Source: a virus. Taken from it: a DNA stretch of 28,423 nt. The position numbers and the translations under genes were made by a program. The notes under the pieces are model-generated. The model did not search any database, had not been told where the DNA came from, and was given only the letters and a program-made list of their open reading frames with translations. Every line of letters begins with the position of its first letter. Position 1 is the first letter of the stretch. The stretch lies in the IMG/VR virus record IMGVR_UViG_3300021368_000800, positions 1 to 28,423 of that record; one strand, 5' to 3'. This document shows, one piece after another, positions 13,790 to 20,350 of the stretch.

Positions 13790-14566
13790 TTAATTGTCGA
13801 CCAGTATTATATCAAAAATTGCGCCATGTCCGGCAGTACCAGAGTCAACGTTTACTTTGATGTCAGTTTTTTCTTCGAACACCAAAGGCACTGGATAGTC
13901 ATATGTCACCGCGTTACCACCCTGAGTTCCCCACTGACCTTTGAGGTTAAACGCACCACCAAATTCTCGTGCGAACAACTTGAACTTCACATCGACATTC
14001 TGTTTGTCCATCGACCCCTGAAACTTAACAAAGTATCCAGTCTTACCGGCAGGAATTGTATAGACTGCCATGAGAGTCTGTCCGTTACCAGCAAGAATCT
14101 GTGCGGCAAGGTTACCACCGATGTTGATTGTGATTACCCCGACATTAGTCGCAGTTGTCTTCCGAACACGAAAGATTCGTGAAAATATTTCGGTAGTCGT
14201 TGCACCCACTGTGGTTGTGACTGTAAGTGGATTGTAGTCGGCGTCTAGTCCCTGAATCTCAATACCTTCTCCGGTATCGTCACCACTGGTGGACGATGAC
14301 GATGCAACACCTGCAGCCGGATATGGATAGTCAGCAGTTGTGCCGTTAGCATCCCAGATCGTTCCAGATGTTGCGTCCGTACCTTGATAACCGAACTTAT
14401 TGATGTGAGAGTATCCTGTGACATCTCCAGCTGCGATAGGTATGTTGGATGCAGACCCGAATGAATTTAATATATTTCCGGCTTGGTCAGCAACCATAAC
14501 AACTTCATGGAGATCAAGATTGTTGACTCCATAATGTTGGTTTCTATTTACACTATACTGTGCCAT
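13790..14566 (-). CDS. Probable virion structural protein, 258 aa
   Basis: Begins MAQYSVNRNQHYGVNNLDLH. Composition is Gly, Thr, Ala and Asn rich with alternating strands (ATNVGVITINIGGNLAAQI), typical of beta-sandwich tail-fibre or capsid decoration proteins; YTIPAGKTGYFVKFQGSM and FEEKTDIKVNVDS recall receptor-binding or jelly-roll domains. There is no signal peptide or enzyme motif. Its ribosome site, GGAGG, lies within the remnant of a duplicated oxidase 3-prime end directly upstream (14567-14671). Virion role is inferred from composition and from its position beside another such protein. Confidence 0.65.
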   Translation of the reverse strand: MAQYSVNRNQHYGVNNLDLHEVVMVADQAGNILNSFGSASNIPIAAGDVTGYSHINKFGYQGTDATSGTIWDANGTTADYPYPAAGVASSSSTSGDDTGEGIEIQGLDADYNPLTVTTTVGATTTEIFSRIFRVRKTTATNVGVITINIGGNLAAQILAGNGQTLMAVYTIPAGKTGYFVKFQGSMDKQNVDVKFKLFAREFGGAFNLKGQWGTQGGNAVTYDYPVPLVFEEKTDIKVNVDSGTAGHGAIFDIILVDN

Positions 14567-14671
14567 TTATTCCTCCGCGAATCTATGATTTGCTTTTGCG
14601 TGATTTTGTTCGTCTTCTCGAATGCGATAGATCATGTCGTATATTGTCGCATCCTCCCTTAAACCATAATA
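14567..14671 (-). pseudogene. Remnant duplicate of the alternative oxidase 3-prime end
   Basis: Minus-strand translation gives YYGLREDATIYDMIYRIRED, then EQNHAKANHRFAEE and a stop. This matches residues 155-187 of the intact alternative oxidase (15538-16101) with five substitutions plus one extra Glu, and long identical DNA runs such as the stretch encoding EQNHAKANH. It has no start of its own in frame before YYG; the frame begins right after the stop of the 14675-15538 gene. It is therefore a truncated second copy, diverged from the intact gene. It retains the last diiron Glu and His of the family but nothing upstream. It now supplies the GGAGG ribosome site for the gene starting at 14566. 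Confidence 0.85.
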
Positions 14672-14674
14672 ACA

Positions 14675-15538
14675 TTATGCTAGTACCGGTGCAACGCCTG
14701 AGTTCGTGACCCAGATCGAAAGCCAATTGCCGCTATACTCTCTTTCCGTTCCTGTCAATGCGACACCGCCAACCGCAGACACATTGTTGTATCCTAATGA
14801 ACTTGACCCAATCTCTCGTAATTTGCCAGCGTTTTCGGCCAAGATTGAGGCATCATCGCCAGTCAGATCTGTTCCAGTATCTTCATCATGCCAGAACATA
14901 TTATATGCACCAACAGCAGATTCACGACCAAGTGTATCCGCATTTGTAGTATTCATCGTTGTCACATTCGGATCTGTTACAACTTGTTGCTTTGTATACA
15001 CTATGCCTTTGTGTGTGAAAGTGGGGTCAGAAGGTAATTTACTTTGATCGCCACTGCCAAAATCGCCTACTAGAATAGTGATATGTGTTGCGTCTGACAT
15101 CACGGTTGCGTAATCTGCGTCGGTCATTATGCTATTTGCCGTAGGACTAGATATACCAAAGTCCCCCTTTGTTCGTGCGTTTACTTCCCAACTTGTATCA
15201 AGTGAGAGATATGCTACCAGATAACCAAACTCTGTGTCATAAGTGTGACTACCACTGAGAGATGGTTGACCACCACCGCCACCACCGCCTACTGCGGGGA
15301 GACTAGAAAAGAACGATGCGGGTTTGACTTCTTTATTATAGAATGTCGCAGAGATTTCACCGCGATTCTTACCATCGGGATCTGTGGTCTTTTTGGTCTC
15401 AGTGTAGACCTGAGTCAAACCCGTAGTTCGAACACCACCTACTTGTTTGTTGTGCAGTGCACTACGGGCAAAGCCAGGGTTTGTGGGATCGTCCTTGAAC
15501 TGCCAACCCGAACGATTAGGTATGTTTTTATATGCCAT
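14675..15538 (-). CDS. Probable virion structural protein with poly-Gly linker, 287 aa
   Basis: Starts MAYKNIPNRSGWQFKDDPTN at an ATG that overlaps the oxidase stop by one base (TAATG at 15538). The first 85 residues form a Lys/Thr-rich domain; then a flexible PAVGGGGGGGQPS linker and a second domain rich in Thr, Asp, Ser and Gly (DTEFGYLVAYLSLDTSW, YATVMSDATHITILVGDFG). Two-domain, Gly-linked, strand-rich proteins of this kind are usual in phage tails or fibres; no enzyme motif or signal peptide is visible. It is flanked on both sides by the same oxidase 3-prime sequence, indicating that it moved or was duplicated together with an oxidase gene. Confidence 0.65.
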   Translation of the reverse strand: MAYKNIPNRSGWQFKDDPTNPGFARSALHNKQVGGVRTTGLTQVYTETKKTTDPDGKNRGEISATFYNKEVKPASFFSSLPAVGGGGGGGQPSLSGSHTYDTEFGYLVAYLSLDTSWEVNARTKGDFGISSPTANSIMTDADYATVMSDATHITILVGDFGSGDQSKLPSDPTFTHKGIVYTKQQVVTDPNVTTMNTTNADTLGRESAVGAYNMFWHDEDTGTDLTGDDASILAENAGKLREIGSSSLGYNNVSAVGGVALTGTEREYSGNWLSIWVTNSGVAPVLA

Positions 15539-16101
15539 TATTCTGCGTACCTATGATTTGCTTTTGCGTGATTTTGTTCGTCTTGCCGAATGCGATAGAT
15601 CATGTCATACACAGACGCATCCTTTCTTAAACCATAATAATCAATTGCAATCTGTGGCGCGGGGGGGTTGTCAATACACCCTTTACCAATCAACATCAAG
15701 TATGTGTCATAACTCTTTACTGCTTCCTCTTCGAAGTATGCAGTCATCTTGTGTCCCAATTTGGGACTAAGAATGTAGATGACCAGATAGAAGTGCCAGA
15801 ATACAAACTGAATCACATAGATCATGAATCGTTCGAATGCGTTTGCGTGTACCACTTCCATCATGAACATCAAGTGTTTGCGTTCGTTCTCCGCCTCTGC
15901 GAACAGTTCGTGTATCTTGTGTCCGTTACCGCGTTCCATACGGCGCAGTGATCTCAGGTGAGTGACCATCGCACCCACCAAGCCTGGTACTCCTGCAACT
16001 GTTTCCAAAACAAGAGCGCGTCTATCGTATCGTTGACGAAACCAAATGTCCGCAAAGAACCGGAACATTCGTGTCATTAGTTTCGCAATTCTATCTCTCA
16101 T
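15538..16101 (-). CDS. aox: Alternative oxidase (diiron ubiquinol oxidase), 187 aa
   Basis: All diiron-carboxylate motifs of alternative oxidases are present: LETVAGVPGLVGAMVTHLRS (32-51, ligand E33), FAEAENERKHLMFM (67-80, ligands E73 and H76), AYFEEEAVKSYD (121-132, one Glu of the EEE), and IRQDEQNHAKANH (171-183, ligands E175 and H178). Hydrophobic helices near 93-112 fit monotopic membrane binding. The enzyme oxidises ubiquinol and reduces oxygen to water without pumping protons. It is shorter than usual bacterial forms (about 220) but lacks only N-terminal sequence. Start ATG 16101 is chosen for the GAGG ribosome site and because it abuts the upstream stop; an open frame to 16209 exists. 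Cyanophages carry a related plastoquinol oxidase, whereas this one resembles the respiratory type. Confidence 0.92.
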   Translation of the reverse strand: MRDRIAKLMTRMFRFFADIWFRQRYDRRALVLETVAGVPGLVGAMVTHLRSLRRMERGNGHKIHELFAEAENERKHLMFMMEVVHANAFERFMIYVIQFVFWHFYLVIYILSPKLGHKMTAYFEEEAVKSYDTYLMLIGKGCIDNPPAPQIAIDYYGLRKDASVYDMIYRIRQDEQNHAKANHRYAE

Positions 16102-16102
16102 A

Positions 16103-17491
16103 TCATCCCTCAATTTTTGCATACGGTGCGGAGAAACTACTCTTAGACCCCGCATAATAATATATGTCTTTAGTGATCTGATCTTTAATGTTCTTATTTT
16201 GTGCATCAATCGTGGTCAAGACTTTGAACGCAAGATACTTTGCATACCTCCACTTCATTGGTTGTTGATAACACATAAGAATGTGATCTGCCATGGGTGG
16301 TAGGTTATTCACACCAAGTTTCTTCGCCATCTCATAAATCTCTTTACAAAGCGAATCGTCCTTTCTTCGAACACGACCAGCAACATCACTACTTTTTGGC
16401 AAAGACACACCAGTGTATTGTTTGATAATGAAAGAAGCGGGGCCTAATGATACTTTACCTTGGTTTGCAGTCTCCCCTTTTATCTCTCCCTGAAAACCAG
16501 TGAGTCCGTCACCGGTGCCAAAACTTCTCCACTGTATTCGGTCAAACGATCGTTCACCAAAATAAAGATACGCATCCATTGAATCGTAGATTGTTGCGCG
16601 ATCATTTGCCTTGGTGATGTACCTTACAAACTTAACACCGGATGTTGTTCCTTTCGATTCATTGACATTGATTTGACTGTATCTTGCTGTAGTTTCACAT
16701 TTTTTCAGTGACACTCCAATCACTTTCTTATCAAGGTACATTTTCGTCATTTCTCCATTCAGACCTTTTAGAGATTTTTCACCGGTGATTGACGATATGT
16801 CTTGATTGTTCTTGAAGATATACATGTCTGCTGGAGACCACTTGTTGATGTCTCCAAACGCACCTTCTTTTCGATTGATTGCTTTGAATGTAGTTTCTAT
16901 CTCTTCAACCAAAGAACTTCCACGATGGAATCTAGCGTCTCGAACATGCATGTACTTATCGTACAATTTGTTTGCTCCAAGTATCGATGACTTTATCCAA
17001 TCTTCCGGAAGGTTTTGCATCATATTCTCTAATGGTTCAGTGACATCACAAAAACCGTAGGCAGTCTTGAACTGAGTTGGACTTACAATCTCATCTAGTT
17101 TCATCTTTCTTTTGAAAACATACCACACCAGAGCACAGTACAGACATTGTGCAGATTCCACCAATGCAGTGATATCAGAACCCGCACCAGAACCACCGCC
17201 TCCACCAAACTCATCGGTTTTTTCTAAAGCATCTAAACGAACAATGTTGCCATTGATTTTATCTCTAAAAAGATTTTGATTTCGCAATAAACCTTCGAGA
17301 TTGCCTTGTTCGAACTTTATCTGAATGTCGCGAGAAGCATAATCCAAATATTTTGTCGTACCATCAAGCATGGCAAACGATTCACCCGCCGAAATCTTAG
17401 AGATAACTTTCGTATATCTCCGTTTCGGATGATCCGGATGTCGTTTAGCAAATTCTTTTGACAAATCTGCGAGTGTTAGTTTACCTGCCAT
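16103..17491 (-). CDS. Large unknown phage protein, possible nuclease-like core, 462 aa
   Basis: Starts MAGKLTLADLSKEFAKRHPD with ATG 17491. Two domains joined by a flexible FGGGGGSGAGSD linker (about residues 95-106): the N-domain is basic and contains KVISKISAGESFAMLDGT; the C-domain contains DINKWSPADMYIFKNNQD and, further on, KKVIGVSLKKCET. The spacing of an Asp-bearing strand and a strand ending in x-L-K-K is reminiscent of PD-(D/E)xK nuclease or related folds, but the pattern is loose. It is the first gene after a strong terminator and carries a T4-type late promoter 28 bases upstream, so it is probably expressed late. Function unknown; virion-associated or DNA-processing roles are both possible. 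Confidence 0.7.
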   Translation of the reverse strand: MAGKLTLADLSKEFAKRHPDHPKRRYTKVISKISAGESFAMLDGTTKYLDYASRDIQIKFEQGNLEGLLRNQNLFRDKINGNIVRLDALEKTDEFGGGGGSGAGSDITALVESAQCLYCALVWYVFKRKMKLDEIVSPTQFKTAYGFCDVTEPLENMMQNLPEDWIKSSILGANKLYDKYMHVRDARFHRGSSLVEEIETTFKAINRKEGAFGDINKWSPADMYIFKNNQDISSITGEKSLKGLNGEMTKMYLDKKVIGVSLKKCETTARYSQINVNESKGTTSGVKFVRYITKANDRATIYDSMDAYLYFGERSFDRIQWRSFGTGDGLTGFQGEIKGETANQGKVSLGPASFIIKQYTGVSLPKSSDVAGRVRRKDDSLCKEIYEMAKKLGVNNLPPMADHILMCYQQPMKWRYAKYLAFKVLTTIDAQNKNIKDQITKDIYYYAGSKSSFSAPYAKIEG

Positions 17492-17518
17492 TAGATACAG
17501 TTCCAGTTTACTTGTATC

Positions 17519-17526
17519 TATTTATA
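17519..17526 (-). promoter_or_regulatory. T4-type late promoter TATAAATA
   Basis: Exact TATAAATA on the minus strand, immediately after the intrinsic terminator at 17532-17555 and 28 bases upstream of the ATG at 17491. Placement between a terminator and the first gene of the left block is what a genuine late promoter would show; it marks the switch from the early-type to the late-type block. Confidence 0.65.
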
Positions 17527-17531
17527 ACACG

Positions 17532-17555
17532 AAAAAAAGGGGGCGTAAAGCCCCC
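17532..17555 (-). terminator. Strong intrinsic terminator
   Basis: On the minus strand: six G/C pairs (GGGGGC, loop TTTAC, GCCCCC) followed by seven T. It is the clearest intrinsic terminator in the window and separates the right (early-type) from the left (late-type) block. Confidence 0.9.
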
Positions 17556-17716
17556 AGTGGTTGTTTTGGTGATGTTGCAATCGCAATACCCAAGGTCACC
17601 ATCCCAAATGGAGCGAAGTGACCGAACCGCCCAGCCCACAATAGGGGGAACCTATTGCCTACTCTATCGTACCTTCGCATATTGGAGCGGAGCGGAGGCA
17701 TTGCACCTCCCACCGT
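17532..17716 (-). ncRNA. Candidate free-standing small RNA, about 185 nt
   Basis: This gap has no credible protein gene but holds a full transcription unit on the minus strand: a sigma70-like promoter (17723-17751), an RNA of about 185 bases, and a strong intrinsic terminator. Hairpins in order: GGAGG/CCTCC with a seven-base loop (17694-17710); a perfect seven-base-pair CAATAGG/CCTATTG stem with a five-base loop (17639-17657); GGTCAC/GTGACC enclosing an 18-base region (17594-17623); then the terminator. It is unlike tRNA (no acceptor/T-arm pattern) and I do not recognise 6S, tmRNA or RNase P motifs. It could be a regulatory RNA or a long structured 3-prime trailer of the upstream operon. Confidence 0.55.
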
Positions 17717-17722
17717 AGTTGG

Positions 17723-17751
17723 ATTGTATGTAAGGAGTTTTTACTCGGCAA
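17723..17751 (-). promoter_or_regulatory. Sigma70-like promoter for the candidate small RNA
   Basis: Minus strand: -35 TTGCCG (17751-17746), 17-base spacer, -10 TACAAT (17728-17723). The expected start near 17716 precedes the first hairpin of the candidate RNA and lies only 30-odd bases after the stop of the HD hydrolase gene. Match to consensus is fair (4/6 and 5/6), spacing ideal. Confidence 0.5.
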
Positions 17752-17757
17752 ACACAC

Positions 17758-18294
17758 CTACAGTCCGTCTATCAACTCCGCAATAAACTCGTTATACTTC
17801 CGTTGTGCCCAGTGTCCCGCTTGAGACTTCCAAACACTCTCAGACTTCATGGCATCGAGCAACTTGATCATCTCGACTCGCCATGTTGACCACTTGTCGG
17901 GGTCATGTTCGCGAATACTTTTTGCGTTGTGCATGATATCTATAATCTTCACAAACCTCACAACCTCCGGTGCAAGTGCGAGACGCGCACCGTCCAGTGC
18001 CTTTCGTTGTGTTCGATCACCGACAAATGATTCGGGTTTGGTGAGATACCAAACATATTCTGCAACTCGATCACCGAACTGAGTCTGAATCTCACGCATT
18101 GTCACCTGAGTATCTTCGACAGTGTCGTGAAGAACCGCAGCGTATAACGCGCTTTGGTTCATCTCTTTACACCAACTCTGGTACAACTGTCCAACAGCAT
18201 AACAGTGTTCGACATAGTCTTCACCGGTATACTTACGCACTTGACCCGCATGGGCCTGTCGTGCGTACATTTTTACATAATCTAAATTAACCAC
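17758..18294 (-). CDS. HD-domain alarmone hydrolase (MESH1/SpoT-like), 178 aa
   Basis: Single HD domain with the motifs of the RelA/SpoT hydrolase half: ARQAHAGQVRKYTGEDYVEH (10-29), LHDTVEDT (54-61, metal-binding His-Asp at 55-56), and KIIDIMHNAKS (115-125, where D118 and N122 match the usual K-x-A-D...N). There is no synthetase domain, so it matches small hydrolases like MESH1 that split (p)ppGpp (or NADPH) to remove the 3-prime diphosphate. The start is GTG at 18294, overlapping the upstream gene by eight bases, with AGGT before it; ATG at 18270 would cut into the first motif. Phage use: relief of the starvation response, inferred. It ends just before the candidate small RNA promoter. Confidence 0.8.
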   Translation of the reverse strand: MVNLDYVKMYARQAHAGQVRKYTGEDYVEHCYAVGQLYQSWCKEMNQSALYAAVLHDTVEDTQVTMREIQTQFGDRVAEYVWYLTKPESFVGDRTQRKALDGARLALAPEVVRFVKIIDIMHNAKSIREHDPDKWSTWRVEMIKLLDAMKSESVWKSQAGHWAQRKYNEFIAELIDGL

Positions 18295-18670
18295 GAAATC
18301 TACCTAGACCCTCGTAAATCGTCGAGGGGTGAATTACTTTACCGTTTTGGTAACCTCGCATCGGACGACCAGCCTGTGTAATGACCATAGTCTTGCCACG
18401 AGAACCTATATTATAGTCTATCTCGCGATCAAAAGCAACCAAGGCCTCCTGCAAACTTTGGTGATTTGTCACAGTTATGCGACCATTCTTTTCCTGAACT
18501 TGCAACTCAAACTTCTTGAGTTCTGCACACTCCTCTTCATACTCGAAGTATTCGTCTGCGAGTTCATTACAGTATGCGAGAGAAATTTGTTTGACCCGAC
18601 GAGCACCAGACTCGTCGAGAATGAACCGGCGAACCTTCGCCGGTATTTCAGAGTAGTCAGTGTATCGCAT
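18287..18670 (-). CDS. Hypothetical protein, 127 aa
   Basis: Starts MRYTDYSEIPAKVRRFILDE and has a central acidic helix (CNELADEYFEYEEECAELKK) followed by a strand-rich C-terminal half with QNGKVIHPSTIYEGLG. There is no membrane segment, signal peptide or catalytic signature. ATG at 18670 overlaps the upstream stop by one base (TAATG), and the stop overlaps the GTG start of the alarmone hydrolase by eight bases, so the two should be co-translated. It belongs to the four-gene unit starting with the DUF932 gene at 19778. Family not recognised. Confidence 0.65.
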   Translation of the reverse strand: MRYTDYSEIPAKVRRFILDESGARRVKQISLAYCNELADEYFEYEEECAELKKFELQVQEKNGRITVTNHQSLQEALVAFDREIDYNIGSRGKTMVITQAGRPMRGYQNGKVIHPSTIYEGLGRFRG

Positions 18671-18825
18671 TATTCGTCCTCCACAAATCGTTGGAAAATT
18701 TCAGGTGCCATGCCATCTTCAACAAGTTCATTGAAAACCTCTTGTGCAGAGGTCGAGTCAGTAAAGAGGCGGGCATCCGCCTCATTTTGTTCGTTGATAA
18801 ACGCAACCACAAAGTAAGTATTCAT
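18670..18825 (-). CDS. Small acidic hypothetical protein, 51 aa
   Basis: Reads MNTYFVVAFINEQNEADARL, continues with a helix containing SAQEVFNELVEDG and ends FQRFVEDE. The beta-alpha pattern and acidity are like small phage host-take-over proteins, but nothing identifies it. Both ends overlap neighbours by one base (TAATG at 18825 and at 18670), which is strong support that this short frame is a real gene. It is transcribed with the DUF932 gene upstream. No function assigned. Confidence 0.6.
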   Translation of the reverse strand: MNTYFVVAFINEQNEADARLFTDSTSAQEVFNELVEDGMAPEIFQRFVEDE

Positions 18826-19778
18826 TACGCAGCCTCCGCCATTTCAAGTGCAAGGTTCATCGCCTTGAGTTTCTTGGACTGGTTCGCACCAAACCATGCA
18901 GACTGCATACGAGTGTCAGCGTTACGACCTAACTCGTGGTCAGTCATGTAGGTGACTGCGTTCACAGCGTTCCAGTATGAACCCATTGCAAAGTTCGCAC
19001 CAGGCTGAGTCTCCAAGACATCATAGGTTCGCTTTGCAGTGCGAGACAGATCAGCGTAGGTCTTGACCTCAGCATTCTTGTCCGCGATCGGGAACACATT
19101 GTTGAAGAACTGAACCAAGTTCTCTTCGGTGACTCGCTTCTTCGCGAGGAACCGTGCAGCCTCTTTGTACTGCGCGAACTTCTCATGGGCGATACCCAAC
19201 TGATCCTTGACCATCTGTGGGTCAAACGCACGACGGTGGTTCAGTGACACCTCGTTCTTAGAACCCATGTTCAGTGACATTGTCAGAGTGTTGTTGCAGA
19301 CCACACGAATCGGAGTGAAGCGCACATTGAGTGACTTACCGTACTGGTGTGGGTTAGAGAACAACAAGTAAGAATCGACTTGGTCATCACCAAGAACATC
19401 GAACGACTCGTTCACCTTCGCGAGTGCCCAGACATTCTTACCGTCCGCGAGAGAACCCGCAGTATGCATCTCCATATCACCAGCAAGACAATACTCAGTA
19501 AAGAAGTCAAACGCCTCGACATTCTGAACAGGTTCCCAGTTGTCACCGACCATCGGTGCGAGAACTTTGTTGTCAGAAGAACGAACCAGAGCAGACGCAC
19601 CGGTAGGAATCAGATCCACATCTTCCATCGCAGCGTAGGTAGGAACCTTCTTGACTTCCCAATCGCAACCAGCCTTCTCCATCATTTGACGGGGTGTAAG
19701 ATCCGCAGAGACCTTAGTTCCAAGACCGTGCCATGGAACCTCACCCGCGTAAGCCATTGTTTCAACCATATGTGACAT
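18825..19778 (-). CDS. DUF932 phage/plasmid-like protein, 317 aa
   Basis: Typical start of the family, ETMAYAGEVPWHGLGTKVSA (6-25), then WEVKKVPTYA, NWEPVQNVEAFDFF and a conserved RVVCNNTLTMSLN block near residues 158-170. DUF932 proteins (also described as phage/plasmid-like protein TIGR03299) are common in phages and plasmids; their biochemical role is not established. Length (317) is normal for the family. It has its own sigma70-like promoter upstream (19815-19843) and leads a unit with two small proteins and the alarmone hydrolase. GC is higher than in the small genes around. The start ATG 19778 has GAGG before it. Confidence 0.85.
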   Translation of the reverse strand: MSHMVETMAYAGEVPWHGLGTKVSADLTPRQMMEKAGCDWEVKKVPTYAAMEDVDLIPTGASALVRSSDNKVLAPMVGDNWEPVQNVEAFDFFTEYCLAGDMEMHTAGSLADGKNVWALAKVNESFDVLGDDQVDSYLLFSNPHQYGKSLNVRFTPIRVVCNNTLTMSLNMGSKNEVSLNHRRAFDPQMVKDQLGIAHEKFAQYKEAARFLAKKRVTEENLVQFFNNVFPIADKNAEVKTYADLSRTAKRTYDVLETQPGANFAMGSYWNAVNAVTYMTDHELGRNADTRMQSAWFGANQSKKLKAMNLALEMAEAA

Positions 19779-19814
19779 AATATTTCCTCAATCAATTATC
19801 AATGTTTCAAGAAC

Positions 19815-19843
19815 ATTATACGATATTTTCATAACAAAGTAAA
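19815..19843 (-). promoter_or_regulatory. Sigma70-like promoter upstream of DUF932
   Basis: Minus strand: -35 TTTACT (19843-19838), spacer of 17, -10 TATAAT (19820-19815, perfect consensus). It sits in the only sizeable non-coding gap between the 38-residue gene (ends 19853) and the DUF932 start, giving a leader of about 30 bases with a GAGG ribosome site. Confidence 0.75.
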
Positions 19844-19852
19844 GCGTAAATA

Positions 19853-19969
19853 TTACACAATTCCTAAAATTTCTTTTGACCTCTCCAGATCCTTCTGCAA
19901 CCACTTCGGCAGATCTTTGTGCCATCGGTAGGTGTAGTACACCCACATCGCAACATGTTTCTCGTTCAT
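19853..19969 (-). CDS. Very small protein, 38 aa
   Basis: A 38-codon frame: MNEKHVAMWVYYTYRWHKDL continues PKWLQKDLERSKEILGIV and stops at TAA (19853). It is rich in Trp, Tyr, Lys and His, with an amphipathic helix at the end. ATG overlaps the stop of the membrane protein upstream by one base (TAATG), the junction used throughout this genome, which is the main evidence that it is translated. It is the last gene of its unit, just before the DUF932 promoter. No function recognised. Confidence 0.55.
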   Translation of the reverse strand: MNEKHVAMWVYYTYRWHKDLPKWLQKDLERSKEILGIV

Positions 19970-20268
19970 TACCACTCCCGCAAAATAGTGACAGCCAGCA
20001 TAAAACCAGAGATCGCATTCAGCATGATCAATGCACGGTCACGCCAGATGATCGACACCCATGTCCAGAGAACGATCCCAGCAAGACCAAACCCCAGATC
20101 ATACATTCGGTAGTCGATACCCGCAGACCTCATGGCAAGAGAACAGAGAATCAGAATCGATGCAATCCACTTGATATACCAGTCAAAGTTCTCAGGGTAC
20201 CAGTCACGATCTGGTTTGGTGCGACCCTGAGCGCGCACCATTGGATCACCTTTAGACTTAGGTGTCAT
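19969..20268 (-). CDS. Small membrane protein, 99 aa
   Basis: The start is taken as ATG 20268 because AAGGG lies about eight bases upstream; the next upstream ATG (20274) is too close to that site. A soluble, Lys/Asp-rich lead including PDRDWYPENFDWYIKW is followed by about three hydrophobic segments (IASILILCSLAM, LGFGLAGIVLWTWVSIIW, IMLNAISGFMLAVTI). The motif WRDRALIMLN between the last two recalls small membrane proteins of T4-like marine phages of unknown role. It overlaps the 30-residue gene upstream and couples to the 38-residue gene downstream. Confidence 0.65.
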   Translation of the reverse strand: MTPKSKGDPMVRAQGRTKPDRDWYPENFDWYIKWIASILILCSLAMRSAGIDYRMYDLGFGLAGIVLWTWVSIIWRDRALIMLNAISGFMLAVTILREW

Positions 20269-20350
20269 CGTCATCACCCTTGATTTCCCACCAGTACACC
20301 AGTATAAGCATAGCAGCAAAGACCAAAACAACTGTATCCCAATTCATCAT
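20258..20350 (-). CDS. Single-span micro-protein, 30 aa
   Basis: A 30-codon frame starting ATGATG at 20350: MMNWDTVVLVFAAMLILVYW, then WEIKGDDDDT and TAA. It is essentially one membrane helix with an acidic tail (GDDDDT) on the likely cytoplasmic side. The start overlaps the TGA of the LSm-like gene by four bases and its end overlaps the next gene, so it fits the coupled layout. Such micro-proteins in phages often modulate host membrane proteins; that is a general possibility, not a call. Confidence 0.55.
   Translation of the reverse strand: MMNWDTVVLVFAAMLILVYWWEIKGDDDDT

Noticed and set aside
16101-16209. Longer oxidase start giving 36 extra residues
   Set aside because: It would overlap the upstream gene by more than 100 bases; ATG 16101 abuts the upstream stop and has a GAGG site.
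17522-17713. 63-residue minus-strand frame in the intergenic gap
   Set aside because: It would read through the strong intrinsic terminator and lacks a ribosome site; the region is better explained as structured RNA.
17556-17720. Possible tRNA in the gap, prompted by a GGTTCGG stretch
   Set aside because: No seven-pair acceptor stem, anticodon arm or GTTCRA T-loop in correct spacing could be drawn.
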